From Pseudomonas sp. NKUCC02_KPG (GTDB lineage: Bacteria; Pseudomonadota; Gammaproteobacteria; Pseudomonadales; Pseudomonadaceae): DNA of 64,000 bases. Positions 46,221 through 55,048 of this stretch are shown here, piece by piece; position 1 is the first letter of the stretch; each line of letters opens with the position of its first letter. The notes under the pieces are model-generated. The model was not told the origin of the DNA, did no database searches, and worked only from the letters and a program-made list of their open reading frames with translations. A program made the translations under genes and the position numbers. The stretch covers positions 248,001 through 312,000 of the forward strand of contig NZ_JAHKRC010000003.1 of assembly GCF_019345465.1 (NCBI RefSeq), in the 5' to 3' direction.

Positions 46221-47855
46221 TTATTTGGGGTAGAGCGGCGGCAGGCTGCTTGGCTCGCTGGCGGCGTCTTGCTCGCGCTCGGTAGCCGGAATGCTGCGAA
46301 TGGCCTTCCACAGCTCTTCGCCTTGCCAGTACTGGCCGGTTTCGCTGTACAGCGCGCCGTTGAGGCCATCGAGGGCATCGGACAGCAACACGAAACGCGC
46401 GGCCATGTCGGCCAGGGTTTCGGGTTGTTGCCGCGCCCAGGCATCGAGTGCCTGGCGTGTGGCGTGGGGGTCGTTGGCCAGGCAAGCGCGTTTAAGGTCG
46501 TCGAGCAGGGTGCGCGGGCTGGGCCCGGTTTGCGCTGCACGCAAGATTGCAGGCTGCCAGCGGGCACGCCACCACAAGCCCAGACTCGCCAGGGTGGTGC
46601 AGGCCAGAAACAGGGTGCTGAGCTGCCAGATCCACAGCGACGATTCTTCGCTCATGGCTGCCACGGCACCGCTGACGGGCGTGTCCACCGCAAGGTTGGG
46701 GTTGGCTGCTGCCAGCAGGGTGCGGGCGGGCAGGTAGGTCCGCTCCAGATGGTCTTCGTGGGTGTTCCACCACACCACTTCGACGGCGGGTAATTCGATC
46801 TGGCCAACCCGTGTCGGCACCAGCGCCTCGCGCTCTTCGCGGCTGCCGATCAGGCCGTTTTCGGTGACTTGATTGCTCAACTGCGGCAAGTCCGGGTAGC
46901 GCCGCAAGCCGTTGACGTCAGTGGCAGGCAGGGGCGGCAACTGGGCGCTGGACAGGCCTTCAGCCTTGAGGGTGAGGGTTCGGGTCAGGGAGTCACCCAC
47001 CAGCGTATGGTCAGGCTCGGGGTTCCAGGTTTCGCTCATGCTCAGGCTTCGGGCTGGCAACCACGGGGCATTGGGTGGATAGGTCTCGGGCTTGGGCAGG
47101 ACGGTCAGCGGGATCTCGGTGGAGGTCACGTGCAGCAGCTTTCCAGGCTTGGGCCCAAGGGGAGCGGGGGCCGTGGATTGCTGGCTGTCGACCTGGGTGG
47201 CACTGAAGGTTTGTGCCGGAATCAGCAGTTCGCCGCTGCGCTGGGGGTAGATTCCGTAGCGGCGCTCGATCACGCCGTGGCGTACGCCATTGATCAACTT
47301 TTCATAGGTGCGCGACTCGCCCAGTTGCTCGACGATGGCGTCGTCAATGTGCAGCGGGGTCAGGCTGCTGTCGTCGTAGAGCGCCACGGAATGGTAGACG
47401 CGCAGGGTCAGCAGGGCCTGGGCCTGCACGTAGACGCTGGGCTGGTCCAGACTGACTTCAATAAAAACCGGGGCCAGTTCGTTGTCGCTGGCCACGCTCT
47501 GGGTCACGGTCAGGTTGATCGGCTGGCTGTGGTATTCACCGACTTGCAGTGCCGGGATCGTCACGGTGCCGGTTTGTTTGGGTTGCAGGGTGATGATCCA
47601 GCGGGTAGTGGCTTTGTTGTCATCACTGAGACTGGTCAGTTGGTTGACCTGGCGCGTGCCGCGCACTTCAAACCCGTTGTCCAGTGGTGTCAGGTCGGGC
47701 TTGCCAAACTGGGTGACGTCGGTGGACTCCAGTGTCAGCTCGACGGTTTCACCGGAGCTGAGCTGGTCCCGGTCAACGCTGGCAACCAGGCCGCCGGCAT
47801 GGGCCGGCAGGGTCCAGCAACACAGCAAAAGAAGCAAAACGCAGAGGCGGTTCAT
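46221..47855 (-). CDS. BatD-family membrane protein (aerotolerance operon type)
   Basis: 544 residues. Signal peptide (RLCVLLLLLCCWTLPAHA), then beta-sandwich domains of the BatD type: GETVELTLESTDVTQFGKPDL, FEVRGTRQVNQLTSLS, WIITLQPKQTGTVTIPALQVG, and GRYGIYPQRSGELLIPAQTF-like RRYGIYPQRSGELLIPAQ. A membrane segment lies near residue 415 (LWIWQLSTLFLACTTLASLGLWW) and a cytoplasmic helical tail follows. Last gene of the MoxR-DUF58-DUF4381-VWA-VWA/TPR-BatD operon; ATGA overlap with the upstream gene. In other bacteria these operons affect envelope stress tolerance, but the mechanism is unknown. It lacks enzymatic motifs. Confidence 0.85.
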   Translation of the reverse strand: MNRLCVLLLLLCCWTLPAHAGGLVASVDRDQLSSGETVELTLESTDVTQFGKPDLTPLDNGFEVRGTRQVNQLTSLSDDNKATTRWIITLQPKQTGTVTIPALQVGEYHSQPINLTVTQSVASDNELAPVFIEVSLDQPSVYVQAQALLTLRVYHSVALYDDSSLTPLHIDDAIVEQLGESRTYEKLINGVRHGVIERRYGIYPQRSGELLIPAQTFSATQVDSQQSTAPAPLGPKPGKLLHVTSTEIPLTVLPKPETYPPNAPWLPARSLSMSETWNPEPDHTLVGDSLTRTLTLKAEGLSSAQLPPLPATDVNGLRRYPDLPQLSNQVTENGLIGSREEREALVPTRVGQIELPAVEVVWWNTHEDHLERTYLPARTLLAAANPNLAVDTPVSGAVAAMSEESSLWIWQLSTLFLACTTLASLGLWWRARWQPAILRAAQTGPSPRTLLDDLKRACLANDPHATRQALDAWARQQPETLADMAARFVLLSDALDGLNGALYSETGQYWQGEELWKAIRSIPATEREQDAASEPSSLPPLYPK

Positions 47856-49585
47856 TTAGGCGTGTCCTGATGTTGCTGCTGTTCGTACCAGAATTTGCGT
47901 CGCAACAATTCGCTGGGGTTGTCGGGAATCTGTCTGAGCCATTGCTCCAGTGCCTGGCGCTGTTCTTCGCCGGTCTGTTTGGCGGCCGGTACCGGCGGGC
48001 GCGTGGTCTGTTCGTCACCGGGCTGACCGTCGGCTTCGGCGCCGGGGTTGAGCGGCTCGTCCGGGGGCGCTTCGGTGGTGGGGGTGGCGGCCGAGTTGTT
48101 GTCCTCATTTTGCCCCGTGGTGCTGGACGCGCCCTGGGCACTGGTGCTGAGCGGGTTTTGCGATTCGGCTGGCGCAGGTGGCGGCTCGGGTGTCTGTTCG
48201 GCTTTTGCCTGGGCCTCAGCGCGCTGTTGTTCCAGTATTTGCTCGACGAGGGCTTTGTTTTGCGCGGCGGCCTGAAGCTCGGGTTGCAGCTCGAGTGCCT
48301 GTTCATAGGCATCGATGGCGGCTTCCAGCTCGTCATTCATGGCCAGTGCATTGCCGCGATTATAGTGCGCGCTGGCGCTGTTGACCTCGGCAAAACGCAG
48401 GGCTGCACCGGCGTAGTCGCCCGCCTGGTACAGCGCCACGCCTTGCCAGAGCGGATCGCTGAAGTGTTCGAGTGCCTGCAATGGTTTTTTTTGCTGCAGC
48501 AGGCGTACGCCCTGTTGGTCGGGGCGCAACCAGAGGTCGGTAAAGCTCATGGCGTAGCCGGGCTGGGGTGCCAGCATGAACAGCAAGGGCAGGCAGAACA
48601 GCCAGCCACGCCGTCCGGCACAGGCCACCAGCAACAGAAGCGGGAGCAGCAGCCAGTAACCCTGGTCAGACCAGGCGTCCAGATGCAGGGTCTGGCCGTC
48701 ATCGCGCAGATGCGCTGGGCCGTCGAGCAGGCCCAGGCCGCGCAAGTCGTTGTCATCCAGGCGTGCCTGGCGATAGCGTCCGTCCACATCCAGGGCAAAT
48801 GCCCGCAGGCTTGGGCTGTCCAGGCGCGGCAGGAGAATGGCGCCCTGATCGTCCTTGAGAAACTGCCCGCCTTCGTCGACCACGGGGGCGCCTTCGCGAC
48901 TGCCCACGCCGAGTATCAGCAGTTGCGGGGCATGACCATTCAGGGCCTGGCGGATGCCGCTGCGTTCCTGGTCGCTGAGCGATGAGGTGATCAACAGCAG
49001 GCGCCCCTCACCCAGAGAGCCCTGATCGAGCAGCTCAAGGGCCTTGGTGACCGCAAGATCGGCACGATGGCCCGGTTGCGGCATGATCGACGGCTTGAGG
49101 GCTTCAAGCAGGTTGCGGCTGGTGGCCAGGTCATCGGACAGCGGCACCAGCGTGTGGGCACTGCCGGCGTAGACGATCACGGCAGTTTGCGCATCGGTAC
49201 GGTTTTGCAGCAGGTCATAGATCTTGCGTCGCGCCTGCTCCAGACGGTTGGGCGAACTGTCGGTGGCGAGCATGCTCGGGGTCAGTTCCAGCATGACGAC
49301 CAGCGGGTCGGCGGGCTTTTGTGTGGACTGCTCAACCCTTTGCCAGCTGGGCCCCAGCAACGCCAGTACAGCCAGCAGCCAGCCGAGGCCCAGGGTAATC
49401 CAGGGCAGCTTGCTGTTACGGCCATTACCGCCGCTGAGCAATACGCGATGAAACGCCACCGGCAGGATCATCTGCCAGCGGCCTGCGCGTTTTTCACGGT
49501 GCCAGCGTTTCCATAGCAGCCAGCCGAGCAGCGGCAGGACAAGCAGCCATTCGGGGCGAAACCAGTGGGGCCAGAGCGCGCTCAT
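47852..49585 (-). CDS. VWA-TPR membrane protein (BatB/BatC fusion type), degenerate MIDAS
   Basis: 577 residues. Two N-terminal membrane segments (WLLVLPLLGWLLW and PWITLGLGWLLAVLALLG) precede a von Willebrand A domain (about 90-270). Its first metal-binding motif, normally DxSxS, reads LELTPSML, so the MIDAS site looks altered. A hydrophobic pair lies near residues 310-345, then TPR repeats (GVALYQAGDYAGAALRFAEV, AHYNRGNALAMNDELEAAIDAYEQALEL; about 375-450) and a Pro/Glu/Thr-rich tail. It corresponds to BatB fused to BatC. Overlaps both neighbours by four bases. Confidence 0.87.
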   Translation of the reverse strand: MSALWPHWFRPEWLLVLPLLGWLLWKRWHREKRAGRWQMILPVAFHRVLLSGGNGRNSKLPWITLGLGWLLAVLALLGPSWQRVEQSTQKPADPLVVMLELTPSMLATDSSPNRLEQARRKIYDLLQNRTDAQTAVIVYAGSAHTLVPLSDDLATSRNLLEALKPSIMPQPGHRADLAVTKALELLDQGSLGEGRLLLITSSLSDQERSGIRQALNGHAPQLLILGVGSREGAPVVDEGGQFLKDDQGAILLPRLDSPSLRAFALDVDGRYRQARLDDNDLRGLGLLDGPAHLRDDGQTLHLDAWSDQGYWLLLPLLLLVACAGRRGWLFCLPLLFMLAPQPGYAMSFTDLWLRPDQQGVRLLQQKKPLQALEHFSDPLWQGVALYQAGDYAGAALRFAEVNSASAHYNRGNALAMNDELEAAIDAYEQALELQPELQAAAQNKALVEQILEQQRAEAQAKAEQTPEPPPAPAESQNPLSTSAQGASSTTGQNEDNNSAATPTTEAPPDEPLNPGAEADGQPGDEQTTRPPVPAAKQTGEEQRQALEQWLRQIPDNPSELLRRKFWYEQQQHQDTPK

Positions 49586-50658
49586 CGGCGCCTGCGCAGA
49601 CGCAGGCGTTTGAGCCGTGCGCGCCAGTCAGGATGTTGCTGCAAAAAATGCTCCTTGCTCAGCCAGCGTTGTACAGGGTTGTTGGGCCACAGCTCGCGGA
49701 TCACCAGCAGCACGCTCAGCAGCAGGGCTGCCGCCAATGGCCAGCTGTAGAGTGCCTGTGCCGGGCGTGCCTGGGTGGGTTGCTGGGCCACGGGTTCAAG
49801 TTGGTCGAGGGTGTCCTTGATGGCTGACAGTTCACCGCCGTCTCGGGCACGGAAGTACTGGCCGCCGGTGACTTTGGCGATCTCTTCAAGCGCCGGTTCA
49901 TCAAGGTCCACTCCGGGGTTGATGGTGAACATGCCTTTGCTGCTGCTTTCTTCCGGGTCGGCGCCAATCCCGATGGGGTAGATTTTCACGCCTTCCTCGG
50001 CGGCAAGGCGGGCGGCGGTCAGCGGGTCGATCTGGCCGCCATTGTTGGCCCCGTCGGTTATCAGGATCAGCACCCGGCTTTGTGCAGGACGCTGGCGCAA
50101 GCGTTTGAGGGCCAGGCCAATCGCGTCACCGATGGCGGTGTTCTTGCCCGCGATGCCGATGCGCGCTTCGTCGAGCCAGGTGCGCACAGTGCGCCGGTCG
50201 AAAGTCAGGGGCGCTTGCAGGTAGGCCTGGCTGCCGAACAGGATCAGCCCCACGCGATCACCCTCACGTTTTTCCAGAAAGTCGCCGAGCAGGCTTTTGA
50301 CCAGATCCAGACGGCTGACGTCTTCGCCTTGCCATTGCATATCCGGGTAGTCCATCGAGCCCGAGACATCTACCGCAACCAGCAGGTCGCGGCCACTGGC
50401 GGCAATGGGCAGCGGCTCACCCAGCCATTGCGGGCGGGCAGCGGCGGTCAACAGCAACAGCCAGAGCAGCACATAGGGGGTTTGCTGGCGCCACGAAGGC
50501 AGGGTGGCTCGCGCCTTGCGCCGGGCCAGTTCTTCGAGATCGCCCAGAAAGCTGATCTGCAGCGCAGCCTCACCGCTGTCGGCGGCCGGCAGTACCAGGC
50601 GCATCAGCCAGGGCAGGGGCAGCAGGGCGAAGAGCCACGGCCAGGCAAATTCAAACAT
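49582..50658 (-). CDS. VWA-domain membrane protein (BatA type)
   Basis: 358 residues from ATG 50656-50658, which gives the BatA-like start MFEFAWPWLFALLPLPWLM; the frame extends to 50745 but would overlap the upstream gene heavily. Membrane segments occur near the N-terminus, at about residues 55-75 and near 310-330. The VWA domain (about 85-290) has an intact MIDAS: LVAVDVSGSMDYPD, a Thr in NTAIGDAIG, and LITDGANNGGQIDP. Overlaps the DUF4381 gene by eight bases and the next VWA gene by four. Confidence 0.9.
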   Translation of the reverse strand: MFEFAWPWLFALLPLPWLMRLVLPAADSGEAALQISFLGDLEELARRKARATLPSWRQQTPYVLLWLLLLTAAARPQWLGEPLPIAASGRDLLVAVDVSGSMDYPDMQWQGEDVSRLDLVKSLLGDFLEKREGDRVGLILFGSQAYLQAPLTFDRRTVRTWLDEARIGIAGKNTAIGDAIGLALKRLRQRPAQSRVLILITDGANNGGQIDPLTAARLAAEEGVKIYPIGIGADPEESSSKGMFTINPGVDLDEPALEEIAKVTGGQYFRARDGGELSAIKDTLDQLEPVAQQPTQARPAQALYSWPLAAALLLSVLLVIRELWPNNPVQRWLSKEHFLQQHPDWRARLKRLRLRRRR

Positions 50659-51145
50659 GTTTGCGAATCCAGGTCTCAACCGCTTGATTGAGTCCGGCGA
50701 TGGCTTTGTCGTCGAGCTTGCACTCGGGCTTGTAGGCGCCTTCAACCAGTACCATCCAGCGCGTCAACCCGGCAGCCGGGCAACGGTTGTCGAGGAACGC
50801 CAGCCACTTGCGACCATTGAGTGTGTGACTTTGGCTGTAGGGGTAATGGTTGCGGCACAGGCGCTTGAGCAGGCCGTTGAGCTGTTGCAGCCAGGCGCCT
50901 GCGGGCGCGCCGTCGTAAGGTTTTGGAAAACGCGCCAGTTCTTCAAGGGCGGCCAGGCGCACCGGGTCCAGGGGTTGTTCGGTACGGCCCGGCTGGCGTT
51001 TGGCGGGCAGGTAGCGGCGCAACCACCACAGTCCCCAGCCCAGCGCGGGCAGTATGATGAGCAGCAACCACCAGCCCGGCGCTGGCGGCCAGAAGCCAAT
51101 CGCCGGGGGCGTGATCAGGGGTTGCAGCTGTTCGAGTTCTTTCAT
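50651..51145 (-). CDS. DUF4381 family membrane protein
   Basis: 164 residues. One membrane segment follows the N-terminus (PPAPGWWLLLIILPALGWGLWWL, about residues 20-43), then a basic cytoplasmic helical region with LDPVRLAALEELARF, LLKRLCRNHYP and SHTLNGRKWLAFLD. This matches DUF4381, found between DUF58 and VWA genes in gammaproteobacterial MoxR operons. Function unknown. Overlaps both neighbours. Confidence 0.83.
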   Translation of the reverse strand: MKELEQLQPLITPPAIGFWPPAPGWWLLLIILPALGWGLWWLRRYLPAKRQPGRTEQPLDPVRLAALEELARFPKPYDGAPAGAWLQQLNGLLKRLCRNHYPYSQSHTLNGRKWLAFLDNRCPAAGLTRWMVLVEGAYKPECKLDDKAIAGLNQAVETWIRKHV

Positions 51146-52086
51146 GAGGTTTTGCCGGGACGCTTGGCGTTCAGGTATTCACGCAGTTGCTCGACCATTT
51201 CACTTTGGGTGCTCAGGGGCATGAGTAAAACCCGCAGCTTTTGCGCCAGCAGTTCCCAGCGGGCAATCCGGGCCTCGGCCTGGGCGCGGTAGGCCTGGCG
51301 CAAATCATAATTGAGGGTGTCGAGTTCCAGTTGGGCGCCACGCTCGGCAAAACGCAACAGCCCGGCAGCGGGAAGGGCGTGATCCAGCGGGTCGGACAGC
51401 GGCAGCAGGATCAGGTCGCAATGGCGTGATAGCAGGCTCAATTGCTGCTCGGCAGCGTCGGTGAGGCCCCGCTCATCACAGATCACGATCACCAGGCTGC
51501 CGGGGCGCAGCACTTCACGGGCGCGGATCAGCGCCATGCCCAGGGCATCGCGGTCCGATTGCACGTCGGTGTGCAGTGACTGATTGACCCGCACGAGCCG
51601 GTTGAGCAATTGCAGCAGGCTTTGCTTGCTGCGCCGGGGTTTGATTTCGTAGTGTTCGTGGTCGCCAAACACCAGCCCGCCGACGCGGTCGTTGTGACCC
51701 AGTGCGGCCCAGCCGATCAGGCTGGCAGCCTGGGCGGCGAGCACCGACTTGAACATCAGCCCCGAGCCGAAAAACAGCCGTCGGCTTTGCTCGGCCAGGA
51801 TAAAGATCGGCCGCTCGCGTTCCTCATGGAACATTTTGGTGTGCGGTTCCTGGGTGCGAGCTGTCACGCGCCAGTCGATGGTGCGCACATCGTCCCCGGC
51901 CTGGTAGACCCGCACCTGATCGAAGTCGACCCCGCGCCCGCGCAATTTCGAGTGATGCAACCCCACCAGCGGGCTGCGCTGGCTGGGGGAGGAGAACAGT
52001 TGCACTTCGCGTACCCGATGGCGCATCTCGATCAGTTCGGCGAGCGTGACGCGGATACCGGGTTCGGCGGGCAGGGGGTTGTTCAT
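51142..52086 (-). CDS. DUF58 family protein (MoxR-operon)
   Basis: 314 residues without signal or clear membrane segment. The DUF58 core is HHSKLRGRGVDFDQVRVYQAGDDVRTIDWRVTAR (conserved G-x-G-x-E/D-F and D-W-x-x-T/S) near residues 45-78. The second half is VWA-like: FILAEQSRRLFFG, LVIVICDERGL and LILLPLSDPLDHALP. DUF58 proteins accompany MoxR ATPases and are thought to be partners or substrates in maturation of other complexes. Three bases separate it from the MoxR gene. Confidence 0.88.
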   Translation of the reverse strand: MNNPLPAEPGIRVTLAELIEMRHRVREVQLFSSPSQRSPLVGLHHSKLRGRGVDFDQVRVYQAGDDVRTIDWRVTARTQEPHTKMFHEERERPIFILAEQSRRLFFGSGLMFKSVLAAQAASLIGWAALGHNDRVGGLVFGDHEHYEIKPRRSKQSLLQLLNRLVRVNQSLHTDVQSDRDALGMALIRAREVLRPGSLVIVICDERGLTDAAEQQLSLLSRHCDLILLPLSDPLDHALPAAGLLRFAERGAQLELDTLNYDLRQAYRAQAEARIARWELLAQKLRVLLMPLSTQSEMVEQLREYLNAKRPGKTS

Positions 52087-52089
52087 CGG

Positions 52090-53049
52090 TCAGGCAACGG
52101 CAACGACGTCGAGGATGCGCTGTACCACGCGGTCCTGGTCGATACCGGCGGCCTCGGCTTCGAATGACAGGATGATGCGATGGCGCAGCACGTCAAACAG
52201 CACGGCCTGAATGTCTTCGGGGCTGACGAAGTCGCGTCCGGCCAGCCAGGCGTGGGCCCGAGCACAGCGATCGAGGGCGATCGAGCCACGGGGGCTGGCG
52301 CCGTAGGCAATCCATTCCGCCATTTCGGGGTCGAACTTGCCGGGGGTACGGGTCGCCATCACCAGCTGTACGAGGTATTCCTCCACCGCATCGGCCATGT
52401 ACAGGCCGAGGATTTCCTTGCGCGCAGCAAAAATGGCCTGCTGGCTGACCCGGCGCTCGGGCTTGGTTTCACCGTTGAGGGCTTCGCCACGGGCCTGTTG
52501 CAGGATGCGGCGTTCGACGGCAGCGTCCGGAAAGCCAATTTTGACGTGCATCAGGAAGCGGTCGAGCTGGGCTTCGGGTAGCGGGTAAGTGCCTTCCTGC
52601 TCGATGGGGTTTTGCGTGGCCATGACCAGAAACAGCGGCGACAACTCGTAGGTGCTGCGCCCGACGCTGACCTGGCGCTCGGCCATGGCTTCAAGCAAGG
52701 CCGATTGCACTTTGGCCGGCGCACGATTGATTTCATCCGCCAGCACCAGGTTGTGAAAAATCGGCCCTTGTTGAAACACGAAGCTGCCGGTTTCGGGGCG
52801 ATAGATCTCGGTGCCGGTGATGTCGGCTGGCAGCAGGTCGGGGGTGAACTGGATACGATGGAACTGCGCTTCAATGCCCTCGGCCAGTTCTTTGATGGCC
52901 TTGGTCTTGGCCAGACCCGGTGCGCCTTCGACGAGCATGTGGCCGTCTGCGAGCAACGCGATCAGCAGGCGATCGATCAACTTTTCCTGACCGAGGATCT
53001 GCGTTGAGAGAAAGGTTCGCAGCGCAAGCAGCGCTTCACGATGTTCCAT
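52090..53049 (-). CDS. MoxR-family AAA+ ATPase
   Basis: 319 residues from ATG 53047-53049 (MEHREALLALRTFLSTQILGQ); an upstream start would add 12 basic residues. Walker A VEGAPGLAKTKAIKELA (about 40-55), Walker B LVLADEINRAPAKVQSALLEAM (about 105-125), sensor 1 MATQNPIEQEGTYPLPEAQLDRF, sensor 2 ASPRGSIALDRCARA. MoxR ATPases act as chaperones that mature multi-protein complexes; the rest of this operon supplies VWA, DUF58 and Bat-type partners, so envelope-complex maturation is likely. First gene of the six-gene operon. Confidence 0.93.
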   Translation of the reverse strand: MEHREALLALRTFLSTQILGQEKLIDRLLIALLADGHMLVEGAPGLAKTKAIKELAEGIEAQFHRIQFTPDLLPADITGTEIYRPETGSFVFQQGPIFHNLVLADEINRAPAKVQSALLEAMAERQVSVGRSTYELSPLFLVMATQNPIEQEGTYPLPEAQLDRFLMHVKIGFPDAAVERRILQQARGEALNGETKPERRVSQQAIFAARKEILGLYMADAVEEYLVQLVMATRTPGKFDPEMAEWIAYGASPRGSIALDRCARAHAWLAGRDFVSPEDIQAVLFDVLRHRIILSFEAEAAGIDQDRVVQRILDVVAVA

Positions 53050-53309
53050 CGATGACTGTTCCTGAAAAGGACACCGGCGGCGCAAGAATTACACCGGGGC
53101 TGGGGGCGTTACTTTAATCCATTGAGGGCGCTGCGGACTAATGGCGGTGGGGCTTTTTGTAGGAAAATTCGGAAAAGCATGCTGTTGTTGAGAATGGTGC
53201 GCATCTGGGTGGGTGAATGGAAGATAAAACGGGGTGCGCGCGGTTTGCCTGATGAACCATGGTGGCCGGTTTTACGACTGCTTCGTCGCAGTGGCGCACC
53301 AAACCTGAC

Positions 53310-53411
53310 GCAGCCTCGTTCTACTCGTCAGCGACTACGGTGCGGGGTAGGCGACGAATCTGTAGTCGCTGACGAGCTCCGCGAGGCTGCGATCGATCGC
53401 GAAGCGGTCGC
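53310..53411. repeat. Inverted pair of REP-like elements (second family)
   Basis: CGCAGCCTCGTTCTACTCGTCAGCGACTAC (53310-53339) faces GTAGTCGCTGACGAGCTCCGCGAGGCTGCG and GATCGATCGCGAAGCGGTCGC (53371-53411), between the MoxR promoter and the amidohydrolase stop. Related units occur at 27621-27690 and 34290-34341. The rest of 53050-53416 appears non-coding. Confidence 0.82.
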
Positions 53412-53416
53412 AACGG

Positions 53417-54163
53417 CTACAGCCCATAAAATGCCCGGGCGTTGTGCCACAGGGCTTGCCGGGCGCCGTCTTCGCCCAGTGCGTCGATCAGCAAGGCAAT
53501 GTCGCTGTCTGCAAAAGCCCGAGGTGCCCGGGTTGAGGGCAGGTCGGTGCCAAACATCAGGGCGTTGGGGTTGGCACTGTGTATCTGTTGCAACACGGGT
53601 GGGACATCAAAATCAACCCGGCCAAATCCGCAGGCCTTGATGCGTACACCCTGCTCGGCAAGGCGAAGCAGGCAGGGCAGCCCTTCGCGGCTCAGTCCCA
53701 GATGATCGATGCTCAGTGCTGGCAATCGGCGCAGCCGGGCCTCAATGCCGGACAATTCGCGAGAATCGATATACAGCTCCGAGTGCCAGCCGACTTGCTC
53801 ATGTACCCGCCTGGCCAGGAATTCGAGCTGGTCGAGCTGCTCTGATCCGCCGCGCTTGAGGTTGAAGCGCAGGGCGCGCACGCCGTGCAGGTGCAAGGTG
53901 TGCAACTGCTCATCAGTAACGCTGGCTGCAAGCTGGGTGACGCCCACGAAGCCGGGGCCTAAACGTTTTAACGCAGCGATCAGGTAAGTCTGATCAAACC
54001 CCTGAAAGGACCCCGAAACCACTGCCCCGCCGACGATGCCCAGCGGTTCTGCCCGTATCAGGTAGTCAGGGACACTGAAAAAATCAGGCAGGTAGCCGTT
54101 GTTGGGCACTAGCGGGTAAGCGCCGTCGATGATGTGGCAGTGGGCGTCGAAGATCGGGAGCAT
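53417..54163 (-). CDS. Amidohydrolase family (metal-dependent TIM-barrel hydrolase)
   Basis: 248 residues. The N-terminal HxH metal motif is FDAHCHIIDG (residues 5-14); later landmarks are GVRALRFNLKRGG, LSIDHLGLSREG (metal-ligand His) and MFGTDLPSTRAPRAF (catalytic Asp). This fits the amidohydrolase_2 group that includes 2-pyrone-4,6-dicarboxylate hydrolase and related lactonases. Substrate unknown. Likely single-gene unit; the next gene starts beyond a 35-base gap on the same strand. Confidence 0.85.
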   Translation of the reverse strand: MLPIFDAHCHIIDGAYPLVPNNGYLPDFFSVPDYLIRAEPLGIVGGAVVSGSFQGFDQTYLIAALKRLGPGFVGVTQLAASVTDEQLHTLHLHGVRALRFNLKRGGSEQLDQLEFLARRVHEQVGWHSELYIDSRELSGIEARLRRLPALSIDHLGLSREGLPCLLRLAEQGVRIKACGFGRVDFDVPPVLQQIHSANPNALMFGTDLPSTRAPRAFADSDIALLIDALGEDGARQALWHNARAFYGL

Positions 54164-54198
54164 CCGGTTGATACCTTTGGGGTCTCAGGTGGAGGGGG

Positions 54199-54555
54199 TT
54201 AGCCCAGTTCGCTGACGTAGGTACCGGTGCCCCTGAGGATGTTCTGCAAGGTTTCTTCGACTTCTGCCAGGTCTGCGGCTGCCGTGTTGTGGCGGATTTC
54301 CAGGTGGTCGTCGCCCTTGAGCACGTCTGTATCGCCCGCGCCGATTTCGATCAACAGGCGGGTAGGGCTCAAGGTGACCTTGATGCCGTCCAGTGTCGAA
54401 GGCTCGTCCTCAAGGGTGATTTCCAGCTCGTCTTCGTCGGGGTAGCGGGTCATCAGGAACATTTCGCCGCTGTCAGTGTGGCAACACAGCATGGCCATGT
54501 TGTCTTCTTCGTCGTCGCACGGGTTGGCAAGCAGGTGGTCGGTGGTCATTTGCAT
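54199..54555 (-). CDS. Conserved hypothetical acidic protein
   Basis: 118 residues from ATG 54553-54555 (MQMTTDHLLANPCDDEED), with AGGAA upstream; the open frame extends to 54645 but lacks a good start. It is strongly acidic and has no signal peptide. Recognisable blocks are NMAMLCCHTDSGEMFLMTRY, DELEITLEDEP, IKVTLSPTRLLIEIGAGD and LAEVEETLQNILRGTGTYV. I recognise no domain. Confidence 0.6.
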   Translation of the reverse strand: MQMTTDHLLANPCDDEEDNMAMLCCHTDSGEMFLMTRYPDEDELEITLEDEPSTLDGIKVTLSPTRLLIEIGAGDTDVLKGDDHLEIRHNTAAADLAEVEETLQNILRGTGTYVSELG

Positions 54556-55048
54556 GGGGAGTTCCTGGCGCTCTGGGCGCGGGCAAGTCGAACAGGGGCG
54601 GATTTTGCCAGTCTCAACCGATTTGTGCATGCGGGAATGGCGCAACAGGGCAAATGGTCAGTTATTTCTGAGACTGACTTGAGAAAGTACGGTGCTTCTA
54701 TGAAGGTTTTTCGCTTGTGAATGCTAGGGTTATTTCCTGACAGCACGTGAGGTTGCGTCCCGATGACCGAATATGTCGCCGCACCGTAAGCAGGTTGTGC
54801 GGCTCAATCGTTAAGCTGCGCGGTGATAGTTATCTCTAAAGGCACAGCCTGTTTATCCGGCAGTCGTTTTTGTAGATACCCATCCTGGAGCGTGAATGTG
54901 ACCCGTGGGTCACGGCCAGCTTCACCTCCCTGTCATGCTGTGCGTAGAAGGTAACTGCCAAGATAGGCCTTGCACAGTATTGACAGCTCCCTCGCGGGAA
55001 CAGCATGCGACGCTTCTCTCAATAACAAGCCCAAGCGGAGTACCACAG
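54556..55048. other. Divergent leader between the acidic protein and gdhB
   Basis: 493 bases with no gene I can support. It should hold the promoters of both neighbours. The most striking site is the palindrome at 54898-54913. Confidence 0.5.
54898..54913. promoter_or_regulatory. Palindrome GTGACCC-GT-GGGTCAC upstream of gdhB
   Basis: Seven-base perfect arms around a two-base centre, about 135 bases ahead of the gdhB start. There is no following T-run, so it is a better candidate for a dimeric regulator's operator than for a terminator. No named consensus is recognised. Confidence 0.45.

Noticed and set aside
46869..47870. Long plus-strand frame antisense to the BatD-like gene
   Set aside because: The minus-strand gene has a signal peptide, family motifs and operon overlaps on both sides; the antisense frame has none.
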